Source: a bacterium (lineage in GTDB: Bacteria > Planctomycetota > Planctomycetia > Kolteriales > Kolteriaceae). From it: DNA of 39,064 nt. The notes beneath the pieces are model-generated. The model saw only the letters and a list, made by a program, of their open reading frames with translations. It had not been told where the DNA came from and ran no database searches. Every line of letters starts with the position of its first letter. Position 1 is the first letter of the stretch. The stretch lies in the NCBI GenBank assembly GCA_019753235.1, contig JAIELF010000088.1, positions 1 to 39,064 of the forward strand, in the 5' to 3' direction. Below, piece by piece: positions 19,190 to 27,708 of the stretch. The position numbers and the translations under genes were made by a program.

Positions 19190-19230
19190 CAGGCCATCCG
19201 AGTGTTCGGGTGGCCTGTTGCATTTCTTGG
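19190..19230 (+). terminator. Rho-independent terminator after PEP-CTERM-like paralog 1
   Basis: CAGGCCATCC pairs with GGGTGGCCTG (ten pairs, one G-U) around an eight-base loop, followed by a T-rich stretch (TTGCATTTCTT). It lies 28 bases after the stop codon. Confidence 0.75.
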
Positions 19231-19302
19231 TCTCCTTTGTCGTTTTCGTGATTACCGCTTTAGGAAACTCACCCCCTCCCAAGCAATCGCGATCTCGCGA
19301 TC

Positions 19303-19337
19303 AAAAAGGAAGGCCGTCCGTTCGTGCCGGACGGCCT
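19303..19337 (-). terminator. Terminator of the isomerase gene
   Basis: On the minus strand AGGCCGTCCG and CGGACGGCCT form a perfect ten-pair stem with a seven-base loop, followed by TCCTTTTTGATC. It is 30 bases past the isomerase stop codon. Confidence 0.85.
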
Positions 19338-19367
19338 CGCGTTTTCGTGAACGGGTGAAGCTGCGGG

Positions 19368-20255
19368 CTACTTCCAGTCGGCGGCGGCAACTCGCTTCGC
19401 TGCGATTTCCTCGCCTTCGATCGGATTGCACTCCAAGCCCACGTAGCCACGGTAGCCGAGATCCCAGGCTTCCTTCAGCACGCGGGGGTAAAAGATCTCG
19501 CCGGTGCCCGGCTCGTTTCGGCCTGGGTTGTCGGCCACTTGCAAGTAGCCAACCTGGTCGAATCCCTCCTTCAGTCGGCGGCAGAGATCTCCCTCCGTGA
19601 TGTGCATGTGATAAAGATCCCAATTCAACTTCACCATCGGCGAATTCACCTCTCGGCAAATCCGGACCGGCGCTTCGCTGCCGTAAAGACAGTGACCCTT
19701 GTGATCGACGCGGATGTTCATCGGTTCAAGAATCATCATCACCTGATGAGCCTCCGCAATCGGGGCGGCCGCCTTTAGGGCATCGGTGATCGCCCGGTGC
19801 ATGTCGGCCTGCGAAACGTCGCGAATATCCTGGCCGCCGACGACCGTCATCTTGGGACAGCGAAGTTGCTTGGCGATGCCGCACGCTTCTTCGATCGCCT
19901 TGACGAACTTGTCCTTGTTTTTCGGGGTGTTCATCCCAGGAAAGAAACCCCAGGCCGTGAACTGCGCGATGTCGATCTTGAGCTCACCCGCGAGATCCGC
20001 CAATTGAGGCAGAATGTTCTTCTTCGCCTTCCAGTCCCAAAACTCAATCGCCGGAAATCCCATCGCGGCCGACTTGCGGACCCGTTCGAGGAAATCCTTC
20101 TCTTTGTTGAACCACATCTCCACATTGACGGCGAATTTGGTGTGCGGCGTCTTGCCCGGCAAGCTGGGGGCATCCTCCGCGTGGAGCGACGTCGAGGCCG
20201 CCGCCGCGGTCGCCAATCCCCCGGCCAGTAACGCTTGTCGTCGATTGATCAACAT
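19368..20255 (-). CDS. Hydroxypyruvate isomerase-like TIM-barrel protein, Tat-exported
   Basis: The 295-residue protein belongs to the xylose isomerase-like TIM-barrel superfamily and most resembles hydroxypyruvate isomerase. The N-terminus is a twin-arginine signal (LINRRQALLAGGLATAAAA). Metal-site segments are visible: ILEPMN (Glu), LNWDLYHMHITEGDL (Asp, His), VADNPGRNEPGTGEI and GLECNP (Glu). In the usual Hyi motif PGRHEPGTGEI the first variable position is His; here it is Asn, so the reaction may differ. Start ATG at 20255 is preceded by GGGAGGGGAA. It sits antisense between the two PEP-CTERM-like paralogs and ends in its own terminator. Substrate is not determined. Confidence 0.87.
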   Translation of the reverse strand: MLINRRQALLAGGLATAAAASTSLHAEDAPSLPGKTPHTKFAVNVEMWFNKEKDFLERVRKSAAMGFPAIEFWDWKAKKNILPQLADLAGELKIDIAQFTAWGFFPGMNTPKNKDKFVKAIEEACGIAKQLRCPKMTVVGGQDIRDVSQADMHRAITDALKAAAPIAEAHQVMMILEPMNIRVDHKGHCLYGSEAPVRICREVNSPMVKLNWDLYHMHITEGDLCRRLKEGFDQVGYLQVADNPGRNEPGTGEIFYPRVLKEAWDLGYRGYVGLECNPIEGEEIAAKRVAAADWK

Positions 20256-20847
20256 CGAGATTCCCCTCCCATTCCCATAAAGCGCGGCCACGCGATCGCG
20301 GCCATCATCCGAACTACTTTTCAAGCAGCTATCACACGAGGAGGGGACCGCATTGTCAATCAAAAGGATGGTCCCCGAAGAAAGAGATCGGGAAAAGGAT
20401 CGCCGTACGAGCTTGGTGGCTTTGAAAGAGGTTGTTTCGGGATCTCCTAAGTAGAGGATGAGAGGTCTGGAGGAATAGGGGGGATCTTGCCAGATTTGCC
20501 GGTACGAATTTGAGCGGGAGGTCATTGGGGGTGAAAAAGAAGCTTCAAAAGAGTCGAAAGCCGGGTCCGGACGGCGGGACCCGACAGGATGGTTTTCTGT
20601 CGTTTTCCCTGAGGTTTTTCGTCGAAAGGAGCATGAACGAGAGGAGCGGAATTCGAACTTTGGGGAAGTTGGTAATTTTTTCCAGTTTTCTCTTTCATTA
20701 GTCACCAACTTGCCGTAGATTATGCCCCTGTGCGAAGGCACTTTATTTCGAGATCAAGACCGTTCTCATTCATGCGAGTCTCATTGAGAACGGGTTAGGG
20801 TCCACTAGCAGTTTCATCACTCCCGTTCTGGGAAGAGGAGGTTTTAG
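20256..20847. promoter_or_regulatory. Divergent region with leader of the second PEP-CTERM-like gene
   Basis: No gene is supported in these 592 bases. The right part carries the AT-rich element at 20671-20699 (GGTAATTTTTTCCAGTTTTC then TCTTTCATT) matching the one ahead of paralog 1, a perfect hairpin at 20760-20793, and GAGGAGGTTTTAG before the ATG. The left part should contain the promoter of the divergent isomerase gene, but I see no clear boxes. Confidence 0.5.
20760..20793 (+). repeat. Perfect inverted repeat in leader
   Basis: CCGTTCTCA and TGAGAACGG form a perfect nine-base-pair stem around a 16-base loop, 55 bases before the start codon at 20848. Its position matches that of the unrelated-sequence hairpin ahead of paralog 1. 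Confidence 0.6.
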
Positions 20848-21696
20848 ATGCGTTCTCGATTTGCAGCTATTGCTGCAGCTTTGGTTCTTTCGGTTTCGAC
20901 CGCTGCCCAGGCCGAAATCTACACCATGTACACCAAGGGTACGCCGACCGCGCCCGGTAGCATGATCACGCCCAACTCCAGTGGCCTTGGTCTGAACATC
21001 AACCTTGCCGGTCTCGCCAACGCCGTCATTCCCGTGACGAACGTGATTCCTGGCAGCACGACCATCATGGATACCAACCTGGATGCTTCCAACAGCGGCA
21101 CGCTGTACATCACGGGTGGTAATCTTCAGCTTGCCAACGCCGTTTATCTCGTCAATCTCGGTTTTCTCGGTAATGTCACCGCGACCTTGAACAACGTTCA
21201 GTTCAACGTCACGAATGCTGGTCCGATCGCGGTTACCAACGGTAACTACACGATCACGAGCGCTACGCCGGGCTCGCTTAACATTTACGGCGGTAGTATC
21301 AGCTTGGTGGGTACGCTCCTCGGTCAGGCCGTCAACGCGGCCATCGACTTCACCACCAGCCCGGTTACCCAGGCTTTCAGCGGCCTGACCAGCAACATCC
21401 CAGGTTCGGTCGATGACGATGCCCTTAATACCGACACCGACACCGATCCTCACACCGCGAATAATCCTGGCCTCACCGGTATCAGCAACATCGACACCGA
21501 TGGTGCTGAACTCTTCATCAACTACAATGGTCTGTCGATCTCGACGACCATCGTCTCCGGCACCCTGACCCTGCCGACCACGATCACCGTCACGGGCAGC
21601 ACTCGCGTGAGTGTTCCTGAAGCTGGCTCGATCATCATGGTTGGTGCGGCAGTCGTCGGCCTGGGCGTCGTCGCTCGTCGTCGTCGCTCTGTCTAA
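20848..21696 (+). CDS. PEP-CTERM-like surface protein (paralog 2)
   Basis: The 282-residue protein is a paralog of the product of 18349-19161: same signal peptide start (MRSRFAAIAAALVLSVSTAAQA), IMDTNLDASNSGTLYI, TSATPGSLNI, a run of Asp/Thr (NTDTDTDPHT) and the same tail, VPEAGS followed by a hydrophobic segment and ARRRRSV. The tail fits exosortase-dependent sorting with Ala in place of the second Pro. GAGGAGG stands upstream of the ATG. Expression is probably high, judging from the ribosome binding site, dedicated leader and strong terminator. It is separated from paralog 1 by an antisense isomerase gene, so the pair may result from a duplication with later insertion. Confidence 0.8.
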   Translation: MRSRFAAIAAALVLSVSTAAQAEIYTMYTKGTPTAPGSMITPNSSGLGLNINLAGLANAVIPVTNVIPGSTTIMDTNLDASNSGTLYITGGNLQLANAVYLVNLGFLGNVTATLNNVQFNVTNAGPIAVTNGNYTITSATPGSLNIYGGSISLVGTLLGQAVNAAIDFTTSPVTQAFSGLTSNIPGSVDDDALNTDTDTDPHTANNPGLTGISNIDTDGAELFINYNGLSISTTIVSGTLTLPTTITVTGSTRVSVPEAGSIIMVGAAVVGLGVVARRRRSV

Positions 21697-21726
21697 TTGA
21701 TGTGATCATCAGTTAGTCTGACTCAT

Positions 21727-21775
21727 CGAAACACCTGGCTAGCCTCAACGCTAGTCAGGTGTTTCGCGTTTCTTG
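21727..21775 (+). terminator. Strong terminator after PEP-CTERM-like paralog 2
   Basis: CGAAACACCTGGCTAGC pairs with GCTAGTCAGGTGTTTCG (17 positions, one G-U type mismatch) across a six-base loop, followed by CGTTTCTTG. It starts 30 bases after the stop codon. Confidence 0.85.
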
Positions 21776-22349
21776 AACAACCACTCAAGCATCATCCCTC
21801 GCCATCCCCTGAATTCTGAGCAAGCCCGCACAAAGCAAGGGATCTCTTCGATGGGTCAAGATTGCCGATTCATTCGAATCTATCCCGGAGAGGAGTCTTC
21901 CATCATCCATTCTCTATCTGCTGGACTTTTACTCGTTCCATGAACCAATGGAGCCTGAAATGCGGATGATCGAACTTGACGGAGTCTGATACCTCGAAAG
22001 GACTTGGCAAGTGGGCCGCCGGCTTTCTCTGCGTCCTAGCGTAAACATTGTGGCCTCATTCAAACGGGCTCTTGTGATGACGGCCTCAACCTCTCCTTCG
22101 AGTCTGAACGCTGTGGGTGGGACTCGGCACGAGGAACCTTCAAAACGGAAATCGGCGGTCAACGAGTGACTTGAATGGAATCTCTTTCCGGTTGATCTCA
22201 GAGATTAGCCCTCAAGCCGATTCACTTGCTCCCTATCCGCCGGGGGGGGCTGTCGACAAGCGATCAAGTGCTCGGGTAGAGCAACATCATCGGCGTACGG
22301 CTGGGACGAGGTTTGGAATGGTGCGATCGGAATTGCCGGGGCTTCGGCA
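21776..22349. other. Intergenic region, no gene seen
   Basis: These bases separate the terminator of the second PEP-CTERM-like gene from the convergent end of a TPR protein gene. I see no supported coding region, RNA gene or repeat. Short open frames on both strands have no recognisable features. Confidence 0.45.
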
Positions 22350-24485
22350 TCATGCCCTTGGAATGTTCGGTACCAGAAACTTCAATGGGGGAATCGCATA
22401 GGCCTTCTTGGCTTGGTACAACTCGATTCGCTGGGCGATTTCCTTCGCCAGTGCCGAATTCCCGGCCGATTCGGCGGACCTCTTCGCGTCGATCGCGGTG
22501 ATTACTGCCGAGGCAAAATCATTCGTTGCCGCCTGGGCAGCAGCCAGCGTATCGAGATGTTGCGCCGTCGGCTTCTTTGACCGCTTAACAAGCCGCTGGG
22601 CCAAAGCGAGTGCCTCTTGAGGCTTTCGGAGTTCCTCCTCGGTCGCGGTTGCCCGAAGCCACGCGAGACGAAGTTCAGCAAGCTCGACGTTCCCGGAGTA
22701 ATGATTGACGATGAATTGGTAACGTTTGATTGCCTCCTTGAACTCCTGCGACTGATCGAAGATCTGGGCCTCAATGAAGTCTCTCTCGACAGGCGAGGGC
22801 TGTTGCGGCCGATCTTCCAAAAACATCGCCAAGCCCTTTTTCACCTCTCCGGAGAGTACGAGGAGCCGAGCGTGTCGCAATCGGAGCGATTTGTTATCCC
22901 CGACCAGCTTGCGCATTTCTTCGAGGGGCGGGATCGCCTCCTTGTATCGCTTGAGGTACTGAAGGATATAGACCTGGAACTCTAAGGCGGGCATGTAATC
23001 AGGACTTCGGCTTCGGACTTCCTCAATGACTTTGATCGCCTCGTCATGACGCCCGAGCACTTCTAATGACCCCGCCACGTTGAGGTAGGCCGGCAGAAAG
23101 TCGGACGCTACCTTGATGCTTTGCTGCGCATCGGCAATTGATCCTTCGTAGTCCTGGTTCATGTACCGCCATTTCGAGCGGTTGATAAGGGCTGCTGGGC
23201 TGTCAGGGTTGTGCGCAATCGTATGCGAGAAAAGGGGATAGTCCGATCGCCACACCTGCGATTGAATCAGCGACATTCCCCCCAACACCGCGATCGGAAA
23301 GAGGAAAAGTGCCATGCGCGCCGGCGTTCTCAGCCACTGGCAAAACCAGGCCAGCGCCAACGCCGGGGCTATCAGCGCCGGCGCCCCATACCGATCGGCC
23401 ACCGTGGAGTATGCCTGAAAAGCGAAGGGCGACCACCCAAGGTTCGGCAACAATCCCGCTAAGAAGAGGGAAACCAAGCCCAGCAGCTTCCAGTTTCGGC
23501 GGATCGCCAAGACGACAAGAATCGCGGCAATCCCTCCCCATGCAAGGCTCCCCACGAGTTCGGGCGACCGGGAGTTCTTGAGCACGTTGAAAGGACTCCG
23601 GCCGTAGTCGATCAGAAGAGGATAGGGGAGAATCGTTTTCTGAACGTAAAAGGAGAGCGAATCGAAAGCGATAAAAGGACGCTTCGGCCAAGCCACTGAT
23701 GATAACGACGCCGTCGTTTGGACAAGCTGCGTGATCACGACCATCGCCACGGCCGCTGCGAACCAAATCGCGATCCGCTTGATCACGGCGACCAATCCAC
23801 TCTGAAGAAAGCAGAAATCGATGATCGCCGCCATCACCGGAAAGATCACCGCCGAGGGCTTCGCGGACAAGGCAATCAAATAGAGAATTGTTCCCATCAC
23901 ATAAAAGCGTCGCTGAAGATTCGAATCCGTTGCGCGGACGGCATCGACGTAGTACCCCAGGGCCCAGAGGCCGAAAAACGTCGCCATTAGCCCTTTGTTT
24001 TCGCTCAACCAACAGACCGTTTCATCCTGCATCGGATGGAGGGCAAGAAAGAGAGCGCCGATGAGTGCGGCGGACTTTTGGGGGACCAGACGTTGGATCA
24101 ATCGGTACGCCTGATACGCCAGTCCGATGAAGAAAACGACGTTGACGAGGTGGAAGACCCACGGGGCGAAGACATTCCCTTGACCCGTGCCGGGCAGGGG
24201 AGGGAGATACCTCGCCGGAATCCCCTCGATCATCCAAAGCGAGTACGTGAGCGGCATGTAGATCTGAAAATGGGGTTTAGTCCAAAACTCGATGAATTTC
24301 GACAGGCTTGGCTGAACGATCATGGGGTTCTCCATGATCAATTCGTGGTCGTCCCAGATGGTCGAATCAAAAGTGATCGACGAACCCCAAACGAGCAGCA
24401 CCGCCAAGGCAAGGATCAATAAGGGGCCTCGGTGACTCGTGGCGCTGGGTGGGCTGTTGAGAGACGAGGAGTCTGATTCACTCAT
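22350..24485 (-). CDS. TMTC-like GT-C membrane protein with TPR tail (copy A)
   Basis: The 711-residue product has an N-terminal polytopic membrane half and a C-terminal TPR half (~410-690). The first extracytoplasmic loop has the W44-D45-D46 motif within TIWDDHELIMENP, followed by YMPLTYSLW, then LALHPMQDETVCWLSENKG, ALSAKPS and TVADRYGAP. This set matches GT-C fold glycosyltransferases of the TMTC type, which transfer lipid-linked sugars using an acidic pair in loop 1; in that family the TPRs bind acceptor protein. The TPR half includes SPAALINRSKWRYMNQDYEGSI and HLDTLAAAQAATNDFASAV. The start is the ATG at 24485. Copies B and C lie upstream on the same strand; C is the nearer relative, sharing the C-terminal ELYQ pattern. 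A transferase role is inferred. Confidence 0.8.
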   Translation of the reverse strand: MSESDSSSLNSPPSATSHRGPLLILALAVLLVWGSSITFDSTIWDDHELIMENPMIVQPSLSKFIEFWTKPHFQIYMPLTYSLWMIEGIPARYLPPLPGTGQGNVFAPWVFHLVNVVFFIGLAYQAYRLIQRLVPQKSAALIGALFLALHPMQDETVCWLSENKGLMATFFGLWALGYYVDAVRATDSNLQRRFYVMGTILYLIALSAKPSAVIFPVMAAIIDFCFLQSGLVAVIKRIAIWFAAAVAMVVITQLVQTTASLSSVAWPKRPFIAFDSLSFYVQKTILPYPLLIDYGRSPFNVLKNSRSPELVGSLAWGGIAAILVVLAIRRNWKLLGLVSLFLAGLLPNLGWSPFAFQAYSTVADRYGAPALIAPALALAWFCQWLRTPARMALFLFPIAVLGGMSLIQSQVWRSDYPLFSHTIAHNPDSPAALINRSKWRYMNQDYEGSIADAQQSIKVASDFLPAYLNVAGSLEVLGRHDEAIKVIEEVRSRSPDYMPALEFQVYILQYLKRYKEAIPPLEEMRKLVGDNKSLRLRHARLLVLSGEVKKGLAMFLEDRPQQPSPVERDFIEAQIFDQSQEFKEAIKRYQFIVNHYSGNVELAELRLAWLRATATEEELRKPQEALALAQRLVKRSKKPTAQHLDTLAAAQAATNDFASAVITAIDAKRSAESAGNSALAKEIAQRIELYQAKKAYAIPPLKFLVPNIPRA

Positions 24486-24617
24486 GAAATGGCCGTCCGA
24501 ATTTTAGGGAGGGCAAAGGTCCCTCATCCCAAAATGCTTGAGGGAAGATCCCGGGCGATAACCCGCTTCTTCAATGTAGCCAGCTGTCTCGCTTATGTCC
24601 GATGACGAGGGTACAGC

Positions 24618-26729
24618 TCATCGTCGTCCCGAACCTCGGCCTCCCAGGAGTTCTCGGACTCCCTCGTGTTTGGGGTCCCATTCGAGGATCTCGTTGAGCA
24701 GGCTTTTCGCCTCGGCCGTTCTTTTGGTGCGGCCCAGAAGAATCGCCAACTGAAACAACGCGTCGGTGTTTCTCGGCCAAAGGTCGAGGGCCTTCCGCAG
24801 ATGCTTGATCCCTTCTTCCGGTGTTAGTTTTCCCTGCCGAACCGATAATTCGACGTTGGAGGCCCGGAGCCGAGACGCCTGCACCGTCGCGGGCCAATGA
24901 AACAGGCGATCAAAGCGAGTCTTCGCGTCGGCATTCCCCTTGGCCATTTGGTCGATGAGGTCGCCGGCAAGGCGAACTTCCGGAGAACCATTGGGGACGG
25001 TTTTCATGACCTGTTGTGCCTTTTCCAGATCGCCCGCTCGAGCATGAACCACCGCCAGCGACAAAGCCGTCAGCGGCGCGGGGTCGAGCTCATAGGATTC
25101 GGTCAATAGCTTGATCGCAACAGGTAACTGATCCTCTGCTGCCGACAAGAGGCCAAGCTGAAACCGCGAATTTGTCTCGCGGGGCAACAACGTCAAGGTT
25201 GTTTCGAATTCCTGGCGAGCCTCCTTCACGCGCCCCTGACACAACAGGACGATCCCGTAATTGAGATGGTGCGTTCCCGGTCCGTTGGGCGTCTGGACGG
25301 CCTTTGCGAAGAACTTTTCTGCATCGTCCCATTGATAGTTACTAAAGGCGTCAAACCCCATGACGGAGTTGGCTTGATGGTTCTTCGGATCCAGGACCAG
25401 GGCATGGGTCGCCATCGTCTTGCTGTTCTGCCAGGTCGTCACTTGGAAGTAAGAAGCGGTCGACAGTGCTAAAAGCACAACCCCGCCCATAAGGGCGATC
25501 ATCACCCCTTCTTGCGGTCGACGCATCGCCACCCAATCGAGTAGCCATACCACCGCGATGAAAATCCCGATCAGCGGAAAATAGACATAGCGGTCGGCAT
25601 AGGCCTGGAAGCCGACTTGGACGAGTCCAATCACGGGTAACAACGTACCCAGATACCAAAGCCAACCCACCAGCACGAACGGGGCTCGACGAGCCAGGCC
25701 AATCGCCAAAAGAGTCACGCTGACGAGAATTCCACCACGAATCATCACCTCGCGAGAGGGGTACCCCTCGGATGGAAAGGGATAGAAGAATGAGAAGTTG
25801 ATCGGGAGAAAAGTCTTCTCCAAATAAAGTGTGTAAGAGACGACGGCGTTTCCCAGGCGTTCGCTCACGGGGAACGTCGCGTGCTGCGCGGAGTTATCGA
25901 GGGATTGCAATCGAAAGATCAGAAACGCAAAGAGCATCGCCAATCCCAAGGGAGGTATCTTCTCGGCTAGGATCGAGGCGAACGGCCGAGCGGGAAAGAT
26001 CGACGATGTCGCGACGATGGACTTATCACCCAGGCTGACCCGCCGAAAAGGCCAGAAATCGAGCACGAGCAAAAGGGCCGGCAGGGTGACGTACATCTGC
26101 TTGGAAAGAAGGCTCAGAACGTACCACCCGAGAAACCCGATGTACCATCCTGGGGAAGTTCGCCTCGCGTAGAGAACATAGCATGCCATGGCGGCGAGGA
26201 CGAATGTCGTGCTCAACGTGTCTTTGCGTTCGCTGACCCAGGCGACACTTTCGACATGAATCGGATGGAGAGCGAAAAGGGCGGCGACGAAATTGCTCGC
26301 CCAGACTCGTTCTGTGGAAAACCAAAGAATCCATGCGATCAGGGCCGTCGACGTCAAATGCAGCGACAGGTTGGTGAGCTTATATCCCCACGCCTGTTGC
26401 CCGAATAGTTCCGCATCGACCATGAGCGAGATCCAGGTAAGCGGATGGTAGTTCGCTTGGTTAAATGTTTGGAAGGCCCACGACGCTCCCTTTACCGTCA
26501 ACCCGCCGAGCACATAAGGATTAGTGGTGATGTACACGCCATCATCCCATGTGGTAAGTTCCTGCGAGAAGATGGGAAGATAAACCCCCACTGTCAAAAG
26601 CAGGACGGCACCCAGGCCCACATAAAAGGTGGTCGGCGTCCTTCGTTGGTTTGAAGAAAGCCGAGCCGCTAGGTTGTTGGCGGCATCGTCGACTTGGGTC
26701 ATCATGGTCCTCGATGTCCTATCGGCCAT
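24618..26729 (-). CDS. TMTC-like GT-C membrane protein with TPR tail (copy B)
   Basis: The 703-residue product has the same plan as its neighbours: about ten membrane segments, then TPRs (~430-690). Loop 1 carries W61-D62-D63 in LTTWDDGVYITTNPYV; then YHPLTWISLM, ALHPIHVESVAWVSERKD, LLSKQMYVTLPALLLVLDFW and AYADRYVYFPLIG. The HPIHVESVAWVSERKD segment is the closest of the three to the eukaryotic and bacterial TMTC/TPR consensus. TPR-like repeats include DAFSNYQWDDAEKFFAKAV and HARAGDLEKAQQVMKTVP. Start is the ATG at 26729 or the ATG pair at 26702-26705, the latter having GAGG nearby. It is 132 bases upstream of copy A and may be co-transcribed with it. It is the most divergent of the three. 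Confidence 0.8.
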   Translation of the reverse strand: MADRTSRTMMTQVDDAANNLAARLSSNQRRTPTTFYVGLGAVLLLTVGVYLPIFSQELTTWDDGVYITTNPYVLGGLTVKGASWAFQTFNQANYHPLTWISLMVDAELFGQQAWGYKLTNLSLHLTSTALIAWILWFSTERVWASNFVAALFALHPIHVESVAWVSERKDTLSTTFVLAAMACYVLYARRTSPGWYIGFLGWYVLSLLSKQMYVTLPALLLVLDFWPFRRVSLGDKSIVATSSIFPARPFASILAEKIPPLGLAMLFAFLIFRLQSLDNSAQHATFPVSERLGNAVVSYTLYLEKTFLPINFSFFYPFPSEGYPSREVMIRGGILVSVTLLAIGLARRAPFVLVGWLWYLGTLLPVIGLVQVGFQAYADRYVYFPLIGIFIAVVWLLDWVAMRRPQEGVMIALMGGVVLLALSTASYFQVTTWQNSKTMATHALVLDPKNHQANSVMGFDAFSNYQWDDAEKFFAKAVQTPNGPGTHHLNYGIVLLCQGRVKEARQEFETTLTLLPRETNSRFQLGLLSAAEDQLPVAIKLLTESYELDPAPLTALSLAVVHARAGDLEKAQQVMKTVPNGSPEVRLAGDLIDQMAKGNADAKTRFDRLFHWPATVQASRLRASNVELSVRQGKLTPEEGIKHLRKALDLWPRNTDALFQLAILLGRTKRTAEAKSLLNEILEWDPKHEGVRELLGGRGSGRR

Positions 26730-27013
26730 TCATCTCGCATGCTGTGGCAGAAGCGTCCGCAACTTTTGTTCTATGGAGGTTCAGCGAACAATAGCCGTTC
26801 ACCGCGCAGACGAGGGGCCAATGCCTGCGGCCGAATCAGCGCCGCTGGCTTGATTGCCGATGGCTTTTCCCCCGCGAATGTTCGTTAAAGTCCACAGGGC
26901 GAAAACACGTACCCGGATATCATGAATCTCCGAACGTTGAATTCGTGATTGGAAGCCGAGCCTCTCTGTTGCGAGCGGATCGAGCTTCTCCCGTGAGGAG
27001 TGAGTCGCCCTGC

Positions 27014-27556
27014 ATGGTCGAGATATTTGTCGATGCGGATGGATGTCCGGTGAAGGAAGATGTCTTTCGAGTGGCGCATCGCTACGCCATCAAAGTCTAT
27101 TACGTCGCCAATACCGTCATTCGACCTGCCAACAGCCCGCTTATCGAATCCGTCGTCGTCAAGTCCGGTCTCAATGTCGCCGACGATTGGATTGCCGAGA
27201 ACGTGAAGGCTGGGGATGTTGTCATCACCTCCGACATCCCTCTTGCCGATCGCTGTCTCGCAAAGGGGGCAAAAGCTCTCGGTAACAATGGGTATCCCTT
27301 CACGGATAAGAACATAGGCCGGGCTCTCGCCTCGCGAGAGTTGGGAAATGAACTTCGGCAAATGGGTGTCAACACCGGCGGACCCAAGCCCTTCAGCAAG
27401 GAGCATCGGTCCCGATTTCTCTCGGCTCTCGACCAGGTGTTGCATTCCGCCAAGCGAGACGAGCAAAGGAAAGCCCGACCACAATCCTCTGGCGGCACCA
27501 AACCGCCCGATACGAAAGACCAGGAAGGTTCTGTCCACCCGCCTACCGATGATTGA
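27014..27556 (+). CDS. YaiI/YqxD (DUF188) family protein
   Basis: The 180-residue product matches the YaiI/YqxD family of PIN-like proteins, whose function is unknown. The family signature is at the start (IFVDADGCPVKEDVFRVAHR), followed by VYYVANTVIRP, GDVVITSDIPLADRCLAKGA, and the C-terminal conserved helix RALASRELGNELRQMG with GGPKPFSKEHRSRFLSALD. Acidic residues in DADGCPVK and SDIPLAD are the probable metal-binding site of the PIN-like fold. About 30 extra polar residues follow the domain. The ATG at 27014 is used; a GTG eight codons earlier overlaps the only GAGGAG upstream. It breaks the minus-strand run of TPR genes, being divergent from copy B and convergent with copy C. Confidence 0.92.
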   Translation: MVEIFVDADGCPVKEDVFRVAHRYAIKVYYVANTVIRPANSPLIESVVVKSGLNVADDWIAENVKAGDVVITSDIPLADRCLAKGAKALGNNGYPFTDKNIGRALASRELGNELRQMGVNTGGPKPFSKEHRSRFLSALDQVLHSAKRDEQRKARPQSSGGTKPPDTKDQEGSVHPPTDD

Positions 27557-27708
27557 GTTCTTCCGCATCGATTGGTTGGACGTGCCTGCGACAGAAGTTC
27601 CGGGACCAGACCAGTCGAGAAGTGGATCAGATGTTGATAACCCAGAGGCTGCACGACTCTGAGGATGGGGATTCATTCGACGGAACTGATCAATGGGAAC
27701 AAGTACAT

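Noticed and set aside
18346..19197. 283-codon minus-strand frame opposite PEP-CTERM-like paralog 1
   Set aside because: It is the reverse of a gene with signal peptide, sorting tail and strong ribosome binding site; its Asp/Gly/Arg/His-rich content is typical of a shadow.
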